Source: Acetivibrio cellulolyticus CD2 (GTDB taxonomy: Bacteria; Bacillota; Clostridia; Acetivibrionales; Acetivibrionaceae). From it: 64,000 nt of DNA. This document shows, piece by piece, positions 1 through 10,000 of this stretch. The notes under the pieces were generated by a model. It saw only the letters and a program-made list of their open reading frames with translations. It did not search any database and was not told the DNA's origin. The stretch covers positions 539,016 through 603,015 of the forward strand of contig NZ_JH556659.1 of NCBI RefSeq assembly GCF_000179595.2. The letters are read 5' to 3'. The stretch's first letter is position 1. Every line of letters starts with the position of its first letter. The translations under genes and the position numbers were made by a program.

Positions 1-193
1 AGGAGATGCTTTCAATGTTGAAAATGGGGAACTGGTATATGCACCAGCGTTTACTCTTTTTGACAAAGACAAGTATAATGAGTCTATAAAAAAGCTTACC
101 AAGTATGACATCGAAACGGTAATTTGCTATCATGGCGGAGTTTATAGGGATAATCCCAATGAACGTATTGCCGTATTAGCAGGGGAACAGTAG
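1..193 (+). CDS. metallo-beta-lactamase-fold hydrolase, C-terminal fragment
   Basis: The open frame enters from the left edge (first full codon at 2) and ends with TAG at 191-193, giving the last 63 residues of a protein. The end reads TVICYHGGVYRDNPNERIAV, which resembles the C-terminal His-containing segment (YHGG) of MBL-fold metallo-hydrolases. There that His is a metal ligand. The rest of the metal-binding motifs lie outside the window, so substrate cannot be judged. It converges on the hydrolase gene that follows. Confidence 0.7.
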   Translation, partial: GDAFNVENGELVYAPAFTLFDKDKYNESIKKLTKYDIETVICYHGGVYRDNPNERIAVLAGEQ

Positions 194-213
194 AGTTTTA
201 AGTGCAAATTATT

Positions 214-249
214 TGAACTGTCCTATGAGGTTTGAGGGGCAGTTTTTTG
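214..249 (+). terminator. intrinsic terminator of the MBL-fold gene
   Basis: A stem pairing ACTGTCCT with GGGGCAGT is followed by TTTTTT. It lies 20 bases after the stop of the left-edge gene and overlaps the 3' end of the convergent hydrolase gene. Confidence 0.6.
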
Positions 250-1068
250 ATCTTTACATACTGCGGTTTTGAGAAAATCCAGCACATATCTGTTGAATTC
301 CTGAGTTTTTTCTACAAAAGGCAAGTGACCGCAATCAGACATGACAACTTTTTTTGAGTTTTGTATGTTTCTACAAACATATTCCCCGACCTCTATGTTA
401 AATGCTTTGTCCTTATCGGAAATTACAATCAAGACAGGAATAAGTATTTCTTTTAATCGCTTATTGGCAAGGGGTTTTTGAGGTATAGCCAGATTAAAGT
501 CCCAACTGTAAAAATTCTTTTGAGTTCTAACTGTCTCAAGTACTTTTTCCCTGGCTTCCTCCCTGTGTTCAGGCGGAAAAAAGTATTCCCAGAATGGATT
601 GTTTATAAATCTATCTATTGCAGCCTCAAATCCTTTAGATTTCAGACAGAAGATGTTTTTCATTGCTTCAAACATCACTTGCAGCGGATAATGGCATCCA
701 TTTACAGATGGAGCAACCAGTATAAGCTTATTAACCAATTTCGGATATTGCAGGGCAAAATCAATCGCAACACTCCCTCCTGAGGAAGACCCGATAATAT
801 TGGCTTTTCTTATTTCCAATTGATCAAATAATGCTTTTAAATCCTCGTGATGTGAAAAAGCAGATTTAGGAGTATCAGACTTGCCATATCCTCTTTGGTC
901 ATACCATATTACTTTGTAATAATCAGCAAAACAATCTACCTGGTAATCCCAGATCCTGGAGTCATTAAAATTGCCATGAATCAAGATTAACGGTTCTCCT
1001 TCTCCCTTCGTGGAATAGAACAATCTACCGTTGTCAATATTTAAGTAATTGCTTTTAATGTTATTCAT
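223..1068 (-). CDS. alpha/beta hydrolase
   Basis: A 281-residue alpha/beta-hydrolase-fold protein, cytoplasmic (no signal peptide). The oxyanion-hole region LIHGNFNDSRIW is near residue 30. The nucleophile elbow is GSSSGGS (about residue 95), and the acid/His region is near the C-terminus (VISDKDKAF, then CGHLPFVE). The length is usual for the family. The substrate cannot be predicted; the family includes esterases, lipases and C-C hydrolases. It lies 41 bp downstream of the AraC-type regulator gene on the same strand, so the two are probably co-transcribed, and an effector sensed by that regulator may be its substrate. Confidence 0.85.
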   Translation of the reverse strand: MNNIKSNYLNIDNGRLFYSTKGEGEPLILIHGNFNDSRIWDYQVDCFADYYKVIWYDQRGYGKSDTPKSAFSHHEDLKALFDQLEIRKANIIGSSSGGSVAIDFALQYPKLVNKLILVAPSVNGCHYPLQVMFEAMKNIFCLKSKGFEAAIDRFINNPFWEYFFPPEHREEAREKVLETVRTQKNFYSWDFNLAIPQKPLANKRLKEILIPVLIVISDKDKAFNIEVGEYVCRNIQNSKKVVMSDCGHLPFVEKTQEFNRYVLDFLKTAVCKDQKTAPQTS

Positions 1069-1109
1069 AATATATTTCCCTCCAAATGATCAAACCAGTT
1101 TTCCACGTC

Positions 1110-1961
1110 CTATGATCTGTTAATTTTAATTGGAACCCACAATTCCTCCTCTGGACTGTGCCCATGTAAATTGTAACACTCGATACACGGCAAATCCTCC
1201 AGCTCATAACCTGATATGGGTAGCCATTCAATGTATAACCGTTTCCAGGCCTCAATAACGTTTGGAAACACTGCCCATGTACTTTTAGGTATTATCATTT
1301 TTTTCATTTCAGCAAAATCTGGATTGTCATAGCGAACTCCCATAAGATAATTAAATTTGGGGTCTGTAATGGAAGCTTGTTCTCCACAAATTCCTAAAAC
1401 TCCAGCAAGCTTGCATTTAGGGTTTTCCCATGACATATCTATTAATTTTTTCAGCAAGCCATTCTCACTGGCTTTCCTCCACAGTTCCGGAATGGTTTTG
1501 AAGGCATCCTCTGTTACAACAGGCTCCTTTATTCCAACAATCAAACACTCAAAATCTAATTCTTCAATCCTGTACTCCATTTCAGTCTGTCCCCTTATTG
1601 TAAGTTGAAAGGACATTTTGGGATAAGCTTTTAATTGTATTCCCCTTAACCGGGCTGCTGTCGGCTTAACTCCATGAAGATTATAGAATGCCCGGGCAAA
1701 TGAATCGGGAGAATCATAGCCATATTTTAATGCAACATCTATCACGCGGGCATTGGTGCTTTGAAGCTCAAATGCCGCAAGAGATAATCGTCTTCGTCGT
1801 ATGTACTCGGACAAAGATATTCCTGCTATTGAAGAAAACATTCTTGGAAAATGGTAAGTTGAGCAACATGCCAGTTTTGCTGCTTCGTTTATATCAATTT
1901 TATCGGATAAGTTTTCTTCTATATAACTCATCGCCTTATTCATTCGTTCAAGCCAACCCAA
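1110..1961 (-). CDS. AraC-family regulator with GyrI-like effector domain
   Basis: A transcription factor of 283 residues. The N-terminal AraC HTH spans about residues 5-110 (IDINEAAKLACCSTYHFPRM, then VIDVALKYGYDSPDSFARAF). The C-terminal half is a GyrI/SOUL-like small-molecule-binding domain, including a conserved ending with VPIKIN. The frame is open to an ATG at 2063, but no ribosome binding site precedes it. TTG at 1961 has GAGAGG nine bases upstream and gives the usual family start (GWLERMNKAM), so 1961 is chosen. It probably responds to a hydrophobic or cationic ligand and may control the hydrolase gene just downstream. Confidence 0.85.
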   Translation of the reverse strand: MGWLERMNKAMSYIEENLSDKIDINEAAKLACCSTYHFPRMFSSIAGISLSEYIRRRRLSLAAFELQSTNARVIDVALKYGYDSPDSFARAFYNLHGVKPTAARLRGIQLKAYPKMSFQLTIRGQTEMEYRIEELDFECLIVGIKEPVVTEDAFKTIPELWRKASENGLLKKLIDMSWENPKCKLAGVLGICGEQASITDPKFNYLMGVRYDNPDFAEMKKMIIPKSTWAVFPNVIEAWKRLYIEWLPISGYELEDLPCIECYNLHGHSPEEELWVPIKINRS

Positions 1962-2309
1962 TTTATCAACCCTCTCAATACAATAATAAATTAAATGGAA
2001 TAATTCTCCCCGACTTTCAAGGCACAAATATGTCGGATGCCAATTTTGATTGTCTATATCCATATTTTATCAAATCACACGCGTTTTCGTCCATGATAAC
2101 AAGGTTTATTAAGATTATACAAATATGCTACGAATGTTTTATGAAGAGGTTGAAACTCAATTTAAAATCTCTGAATATCCTACCAAATCTATAGCTTCGA
2201 GGTTTGCTGGAATAAAAATGAGATTTGACTAATAAGGTATAATGTGTAAAAATGTATGTGTAAAAATACAAAAATCTAAATAAATATTGTTGGGGGGAAT
2301 AACTTAATT

Positions 2310-5300
2310 ATGTTCAAGAAACAAGATTGTGGCAGAAAAATAATGTCTGTCATACTATGTTTATGTTTAATGCTTTCATCCGCATTAAATGTAATGGCTG
2401 CTGAACCAGACCAACTAACTGGTGCAGCTAGTAAAGCAAATGAGTGGCTTGCTGAAAATCAGGATATGGATGGAAAATGGGCTGCAGACTTTTACACTGA
2501 CTGCATGTTTTATACTTCTGAAATCAGCAGATATTTAAAAAACGAAGGTGTTTTAAATGCTGTTGTAAGTAAAGCTGAAGTTTATTTAAAGGCTCTTAAA
2601 GAGGAGAAAAGCAATAACTATTTTGCTGCATTAATTGCAGGAGCTTTAGATGAAGGATATCGCAAGGAAATTATCAATTCTTTGATTTCTGCACAAAAAT
2701 CTGATGGTGGTTGGGGAACAACAGATTATTATGAAAGTGATGTATCTGATACTATAAATGTTCTCAAAACGCTAATAGAACAAAACTCCGATATTAATTC
2801 CATAAAACAGGGGATTGATTATTTGCTTCAGAAACAAAATTCTGACGGAAGTTGGTCAGTTATTGATGGAAGCAGCGGAAACATAGCTTTAACTGCGGAG
2901 GTTGCAATTGTAGTAAATCAATTCAGTACCGTCACAGGACTTACTTCTTCAAGTCTTGAGTCTGCTATGATAAAAGCAGGAGCATATCTGGAAGCAAATC
3001 TGGGTACTGATGGCACGTGGGGTACTGATGAGGGTTCAATTGAAGATACTCTTTTAGCTTATAGAGCAGTGTTGCTTACAGTTGGTACCGGGCCAGTTAG
3101 CACAATAGAAGATACTATTATTGGTCTTCAGAATGAAAATGGCAGTTGGTATGATGATGGATATATAACCATGCTTGCAGCCAAAGCCTTGAAAGAGAGA
3201 AGAACTTTGCCGGTTGCACAGATTAATTATATAAAACTATTCGCTGCTGCAACTGACGGAAAAAAAGTTGAGTCATACAGTTATAATCCTTATGAGTCTT
3301 TCGATATTGAGGTTGATACCAAAACCGATAATATTGACTCAAAAATGTTTGTATTTATTAAAAAACCTGATGGTACAGCTGTATCATTGCCTTCAAATGG
3401 TGCTCCATCGTGGAATACAGCTAATAATCTTGCAGGCGTATACTCCGTGGAAGCAATTGTTAAGGACAATTCAACTGGACGTGTAATGGCAAGACTTGAA
3501 AAGAGCTTTACAATTAACCCGGGATTTAGAGCCGGAAATGTAGTTGTTTCATTAAAACCTCACTTTACGCGTGTGGATAAGCCTGTAAAGGTTAATGCCG
3601 AGATTTCTGTAGAGAATTTCTCAAACATTAACAAACAGGTTGAGGTTTGCACAGCAGTTTATAGTGAAGATAAAATAATTGCGTCTGCCAGCAAAATGGT
3701 GGAGTTTGATTTAGACGATCCGATGCCTATATCAGGTACAATTTCATTTGATCCTGATGTTTCATCCGAAAAGGATTATATTGTAAGGTCTTTTGTATTT
3801 GACGGTTCTAAAAAAATAGCTGAAGGACAGGATACTTTTAAGGTTTTGCCGTTGGCAGATTCACAGACTTTTGACTATAACCTTATGCCTGGTGAGGAAG
3901 TGTCGGAGAACCTGAATGTTGTAATACCGGAATTGCCCCCGAAAGCAGACGTAATATTCTCATTTGACTTGACAGGAAGTATGGGAGGTATATTGAGCAC
4001 TGCAAAGGCCAGAGCAAAAGCCATAATGACCGAACTCAACAAACTGGGTGTTGATATAAATTATGGGGTTGTATCATATATGGATTATCCTAATGGTTCC
4101 TATGGTTATTCAGGTGATTACCCATACAAGCTTGACTGCGCACTTACAGAAAGCACAGCATCAGTATCAGATTCTATTAATTCGTTGTATCTTGGAAATG
4201 GTGCTGATTCACCAGAGTCTTATACAAGAGTTCTTTATGAAAGCTATGCTGATACAAATATAGGATGGAGAAATGGTGCAAAGAAAATCTTTGTAAACTT
4301 TGGTGATGATATTCCTCATGATAATAATATTAATGAAGGTATGCCAGAGTTGACAGGAATTTATGATACAGGAAGAGATTTAGGACGGGATGGTTTGATG
4401 GGAACTGAGGATGATCTTGACCTTCAGAAAGTTCTTTCAGAAATGGCTGATAACAAAATTGAACTTATTGCATGCCAAACTAATGGAGCATGTGGAGATT
4501 ACTGGAAATATTGGGCTGGCTTGACTGGTGGTAAACTATATGACACAAATTCTGCCGATATGGCAAATGATGTAGTTAAAGCAGTAACTGACAGCTTAAC
4601 ATCTGCTGATATAAAAAATCTTAAGTTGGTACCTTCTGTTGGTGGCGATGAATGGATATACCGAATTACTCCAGAGTCATATTCCGGTAAAACAAATACT
4701 GTAGTTCCCTTTAATGTTTTTGTCAAAGCACCGTTAGGTACAAAAAAAGGTTTGTATACCTATGATTTAGATGCAATAGATATCAATGGGGTTAAATATG
4801 CTACATATAAGTTTAATATTGATGTTGTTACAGATGAAGTTGCGCCTACAATTCGTACTGTGATTTCAACAAATAAGGGACAATATTTACCTGACCAAAA
4901 CGTTGATATTAAAGCATCTGCAAAAAATATTACCAATACAGAAGCGGATTTTACTGGCAAAGTGGAAATTGTTGATTCTAAGGGCAAAGTTGTTGATATG
5001 ATAGAAGATAATATAAAAACGCATTGGGGAGCCAATGAAACAAAGGATTTGAACTTCAAATGGAATACAGGCAAGTCCATTGCAGGAAGATATAAGGTGA
5101 AAATTACATGGACAAACGAGAAAAACGAGTTTTCAGCTTATTGTGAATTTGCAGTAAGTCCCGATGGACAGGTGAAAAATTCGGTAAGTACCGATAAGAT
5201 TTCCTATTATGCTAATGAAAGAGTTAATATTCTTGAAACCGTTACAAATACAAGTAAAAATGCCATTGTTAGTGATTTGTATGTACAGACAAGAATAGAG

Positions 5301-6941
5301 GATTCAAAGGGAAAATCAATATGGAGCGATGAAACATTATTGGAAGAACTTTTACCAGGCAACAAGACAAGGATCAGTAAAAACTGGATGGTGGAATATA
5401 CTGAACCCGGTAACTACAATGTGAGGTCATCGGTATATGAAACAGTTTATGGAGAAGTATATTATGCTGCTGCTGTTTGCAGCAGTGTTACAGCTTTTGA
5501 AATTCTTCCTTCTGATGGCACAAGACTCGGATTGATTGGTAAAATTGAGGCGGCGCCTAAAATTATTGCACCTGATGGAAGTGTTGTATTCAGCCGTACT
5601 TTGAGCAATACAGGAAACACAAATATTGATACAGTTAATAGAAAAGTAATAATTAAAAACCCTGTTACAGGAGAAATAGTTGACACAATAGCAGATACTG
5701 TATCATTGCCACTTGCAAAGACTATTTCTGATTCAATAACGTGGAGCAAATCAGGATTAAAAGAGGGAGATTATCTTGTAATCTATCAGGTAGAGTTGGC
5801 TGATGGAACTGTTATAGTATTGGGAAGCACCGGATTTAAGGTCGTAGGTAAAGTTATACCAACTCCGGCTAAAACTTATACAAGCGATAAGAGTACTCCA
5901 ACACCGGGAACTGTTGTTATTCCAACGGAAACCATTCCTGCGGCAAATCCCGCAGATGTGGGGATTTCAATATTAGCAGATAAAACATTGTACATGGAAA
6001 ATGAAGAAATAACATTTACAGTTAGGTACAGGAACGTACTTGAAACGGGAACAGGAGCTTTCAAAATAACTGCAGACATACCAGAAGGTACAACGATTTC
6101 AGATGCTGGAGACGGCAAAGTTGCCGGAAACACGATTACATGGGAAATACCTGGTTTCTTAAGCAAAAGCGTGGCTCAGAAGGTTTATAAGGTAAAAGTC
6201 GGCAAAATTGATAAGAGTGAGATGCTTATACAGAATACTGCAATAGTAGCTGGGGCCAGCGGGTTGATAAATACAGCAGATGATACTTCAACAATAAAAG
6301 TCATGGCTCGTACTGCAAGGTTAGGTAATTTAATACATACTCCTTATATCAAAGGCTATCCAGGAGAGGTATTTATAGCTGAGAATGACCTTACCAGGGC
6401 AGAGGCGGCTGCTATATTTGCCAAAATTATGGAGTTGGGCTTATCAGAAAGCAGCAAGAATAACTATAAAGATGTTAGTGATACTCATTGGGCATGCAAA
6501 TATATAGGTGCTGTGACGGAGGCAGGTATATTTGTGGGGTATGGAGATGGTACATTCCGACCTGAAGCTAAAATTACAAGGGCAGAGTTTGCAACAGCTA
6601 TCGCTCAATATTTAAAGCTTAGCAATGTAACTCCTTTTGAAGTAAATTACAGTGATATTAAAGGTCACTGGGCACAGAATTATATAGAGGAAATAGTGAG
6701 GTTTAAGTTTATAGAAGGGTATGAAGACGGAAGTTTCAGGCCGCAGTTGAATATAAAGCGTTCAGAAGCGGTTACAATGATAAACAACATGCTCTTTAGA
6801 GGGTCATTAAAAGTGGATGCTTCTACTTTCAAAGATGTTAAGACTTCAGACTGGTTCTTTAGTCAGGTGGAAGAGGCTGCAAGATACCATGAATTTACCC
6901 TTGATGAAAATAATAATGAAATAATAGTGCAAAAGCAATAA
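2310..6941 (+). CDS. SLH-anchored surface protein with toroid repeats and vWA domain
   Basis: A 1543-residue exported protein. A signal peptide (about 1-31, ending VMAA) is followed by prenyltransferase/squalene-oxidase-type alpha-toroid repeats to about residue 300 (QKSDGGWG, QNSDGSWS, GTDGTWG, QNENGSW). Then come Ig-like segments, a von Willebrand A domain from about 548 with a MIDAS-like DLTGS, several Ig/BACON-like beta domains, and a DUF11-like domain (about 1217-1327). Three SLH repeats (about 1340-1540, with GYGDGTFRP and GYEDGSFRP) end the protein. SLH repeats bind pyruvylated secondary cell-wall polymers, so it sits on the surface. GGGGGG precedes the ATG. It precedes the transglutaminase-like/toxin gene by 137 bp and may be transcribed with it. 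The specific role is not known to me. Confidence 0.85.
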   Translation: MFKKQDCGRKIMSVILCLCLMLSSALNVMAAEPDQLTGAASKANEWLAENQDMDGKWAADFYTDCMFYTSEISRYLKNEGVLNAVVSKAEVYLKALKEEKSNNYFAALIAGALDEGYRKEIINSLISAQKSDGGWGTTDYYESDVSDTINVLKTLIEQNSDINSIKQGIDYLLQKQNSDGSWSVIDGSSGNIALTAEVAIVVNQFSTVTGLTSSSLESAMIKAGAYLEANLGTDGTWGTDEGSIEDTLLAYRAVLLTVGTGPVSTIEDTIIGLQNENGSWYDDGYITMLAAKALKERRTLPVAQINYIKLFAAATDGKKVESYSYNPYESFDIEVDTKTDNIDSKMFVFIKKPDGTAVSLPSNGAPSWNTANNLAGVYSVEAIVKDNSTGRVMARLEKSFTINPGFRAGNVVVSLKPHFTRVDKPVKVNAEISVENFSNINKQVEVCTAVYSEDKIIASASKMVEFDLDDPMPISGTISFDPDVSSEKDYIVRSFVFDGSKKIAEGQDTFKVLPLADSQTFDYNLMPGEEVSENLNVVIPELPPKADVIFSFDLTGSMGGILSTAKARAKAIMTELNKLGVDINYGVVSYMDYPNGSYGYSGDYPYKLDCALTESTASVSDSINSLYLGNGADSPESYTRVLYESYADTNIGWRNGAKKIFVNFGDDIPHDNNINEGMPELTGIYDTGRDLGRDGLMGTEDDLDLQKVLSEMADNKIELIACQTNGACGDYWKYWAGLTGGKLYDTNSADMANDVVKAVTDSLTSADIKNLKLVPSVGGDEWIYRITPESYSGKTNTVVPFNVFVKAPLGTKKGLYTYDLDAIDINGVKYATYKFNIDVVTDEVAPTIRTVISTNKGQYLPDQNVDIKASAKNITNTEADFTGKVEIVDSKGKVVDMIEDNIKTHWGANETKDLNFKWNTGKSIAGRYKVKITWTNEKNEFSAYCEFAVSPDGQVKNSVSTDKISYYANERVNILETVTNTSKNAIVSDLYVQTRIEDSKGKSIWSDETLLEELLPGNKTRISKNWMVEYTEPGNYNVRSSVYETVYGEVYYAAAVCSSVTAFEILPSDGTRLGLIGKIEAAPKIIAPDGSVVFSRTLSNTGNTNIDTVNRKVIIKNPVTGEIVDTIADTVSLPLAKTISDSITWSKSGLKEGDYLVIYQVELADGTVIVLGSTGFKVVGKVIPTPAKTYTSDKSTPTPGTVVIPTETIPAANPADVGISILADKTLYMENEEITFTVRYRNVLETGTGAFKITADIPEGTTISDAGDGKVAGNTITWEIPGFLSKSVAQKVYKVKVGKIDKSEMLIQNTAIVAGASGLINTADDTSTIKVMARTARLGNLIHTPYIKGYPGEVFIAENDLTRAEAAAIFAKIMELGLSESSKNNYKDVSDTHWACKYIGAVTEAGIFVGYGDGTFRPEAKITRAEFATAIAQYLKLSNVTPFEVNYSDIKGHWAQNYIEEIVRFKFIEGYEDGSFRPQLNIKRSEAVTMINNMLFRGSLKVDASTFKDVKTSDWFFSQVEEAARYHEFTLDENNNEIIVQKQ

Positions 6942-7078
6942 GAAGATTGCAGTGTCTAGTATCTATCTGTACTGTTATTCTTGAAAGTTTGCTTTTGGTG
7001 AACTTTCAGGAATGCAGTGCACGATTTGGCAGAAAGAACTGAAAAAGTCGAATTTATTATAAATGGAGGTATTTTTAA

Positions 7079-10000
7079 ATGGGGGTTAAAAGATCGATAA
7101 AGATAATTTCTATATTTGTTCTTGTGGCTTTTTGCTTCACTTTCGGGCTGCCTTTACAGCAAGTTGCTGCCTTAGAGGCAACGATTGCCAGTGTGGAAAC
7201 TCAGGAAGCAAATATACAGTATGAGGAACCTGAAACCAGCACCAATCTGGGTGCTTTTGCAGACGAATTAATAACTCATATAAATAATTTGAGAGAATGC
7301 CTGAAAAACAATGAACTTGCACAATTCAGAAGTGAGCTTAAGAATACAAAAAATAGTTTGAAGAAAATAACTGAAGATATTTCAAAGGAATTGCTTGAAA
7401 ACAAAAGTATTCTAGATAAGCTGAAAGCAAGTGCGGCTAAGATAAGATATGAGAAATTTAAGGCTGAAACTGAAAACAAGCTTAATGCTTTTGCTAAGTC
7501 GTTTGATGAAATTGAAAAAATTTCAAGTGTTGAAAGTTTGGATGCAAGCAGCATTGAAATTTTGAAAACGAGAATTGACGAGATTGAAAACCGGATTTCA
7601 TGTGAGCAACCGGTTCAGCCGCTCGGAAAATCACTTCCACATAGTAATGCAAGTATTAAGCCTGAAGAACCGATTATTGGAAATGATTCATCGGCTTCAT
7701 ATGCAGGAAAAAGTGGGGATGCAGCATACGAGGTATTACCTAACACAGCAGTTGAGGGAGATCTGGCAGTAACACCGGAGACAATCTTAAGCGAGGAAGC
7801 TAAGAAACTGGCAGATAGCTTTGATACACCTGTGAAAGCATATGAGTATGTACACAATAATATTGATTTTGAGCCATACTACGGTTCAAGGATGGGTGCT
7901 GTCGGCACATTTAATCAATTGAGCGGAAATGACTACGATCAGGCTTCACTTCTGATTGCAATGCTCAGATATAAAGGAATACCTGCAAGATATGTAAAGG
8001 GAACAATAGAATTGCCAATAGCTAAGCTTATGGGATGGACAGGAACTCAGAATCCGGAAGCTGCTGTAAAAGTTTTTGGTGCGCTTGGAAACCCTACTGT
8101 ATCTATAGTATCAGGAGGTAAAGTTGTTGCAGTCCGTACCGAGCATGTATGGGTAGAGGCTTATGTACCATATAAAAGTTATAACAGGGTAGGCGTGGGA
8201 AGAGGCAGTAAGATATGGATTCCATTAGATCCAAGCTTTAAACAGTATACAATGGTTAAAGGTTTGGATATCAAAGAAATTACAGGTGCTACAGAAGAGC
8301 AGATAATGGAAGCATTTAAGCTTAATGCTGATAAATCCAAGGATGGAGACGTAGTTAAAGATGTAAATTTTGATAAAATGAATTCATTTTTAGATGGCGT
8401 ATCAGAGAAAATTGAGAAGTATGCGGCGGATAACAAAGACAAGGGTCGTGATTTAACAGATTTGATAGGTGGCAAAAGAATAAAGCCGGAAAATCTGGGA
8501 GTACTTCCGCTATCATTACCTTATAAAGCACTGAACACTCTTGCGAAAACAAATACTATTCATGAAGCTGACAGTGAGAAAATAGGATTTTCAATAAGTG
8601 GAAATGAACTTTTCGATTTAAGTTCAGGTGGCTCTGATCAATTTAATGTTGAATTCAAAGCTGTTGAACTTTATGGAAAGAGAGTTACTCTTTTATGGGT
8701 TCCTGCATCTACAGAGGATAAAAACATTATTAACAGCTATGGCGGATTATATAAAACTCCTACATATATGATACAGTTAAAGCCACAGCTCAAAGTGGAT
8801 GGCAAGGTTGTTGCGGAAGGCAGCGCTGTTGGTTTCGCAAACAGGCAGGAATTTACAATAACAATGGGGCATGTTGGAAGACCAGCAGAGGAAGTAATTA
8901 ATCCTGTAACGGCCGGAGGTATTTACAGCATTTCCTTTGATTATGGAAAAATTGAAGCAGATGAGCTGAAGGTAATTCAGGAAAGATTAGCAAAGGTTAA
9001 GGATACGGCTACAGAAGAGAGCATATATACCGATGAAGTAATGGGTGAAATATTAAATAGTGTTGGTAAAGCTTATTTTGCACAACTCGATGGTATAAAC
9101 TCTGTGATAGCAAGGTCTATGAATGTAAGTGCAATTCGTCAGGTAAGTGAAGCGATGACAGGATACCAGCCTACAGTGAAGTACATGTTTGGTGTTCCGG
9201 TAGAGGTTAGCGGAGGTTCGTTCTACATAGATGTCGATCATGATGTTGTTGGCGTTACAAGCCTTGAAAACAATAAGGAAAATGAAATTGCATATATGCT
9301 TAACAGCGGTATAATAGGTTCATCAATGGAACACGTAATACATGAACAGATATTCAAGGTTCCGTCTGTTTCATCAATAAAGATTATATCGGAAGCTAAT
9401 GCAAGGGGTATTCCGGTATATAGCATAGCTAAGGACGATATTGGTAAAATAGATGAACTCAATGTGTCATCCTATGTAAAAACAGATATCAGGAACTCAG
9501 TAAATAGTGGGAAAATAGTAATCATTCCAAAAGAGGAAATCCAATACTATGACTGGTATGGAACAGGATATATTGTAATGGATCCTGAAACCGGTGCTGC
9601 TGGTTATATGATAAGCGGAGGCATTGCAGGTGGATCAATAGGTAAGACTGTAGTTGTTACTCTGATGGGTCTGGCTTCTCTGATTATGGGAGTAATTGAT
9701 GTGGTTTCAATTGCTATGGCTATGATAGCTATTACTAATCCATGGCTGCTGCTTCTGTATGGTGCTTTGCTGGCGTTGAGTACATACGCTGTGTTTGATA
9801 CAATTAATAACATAATAATGTATTGGGAGACCGGTGACTATAAATATGCCAAGTCACTGGCACTGGATCTATTTATTAATCTTGCAACTTTGGGCTTGTT
9901 TAAGATTATCGGTAAATTTGCACCGTCAATAAAAAATATGTTTAATGGGCTCTTTAAGCAAATGGACGATGTTATAGAATTCCAGGCTAAGTACGGAGAT

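Noticed and set aside
1688-2194. 168-codon open frame on the plus strand
   Set aside because: Runs antisense to the AraC-type regulator gene, has no ribosome binding site and no recognisable protein features.
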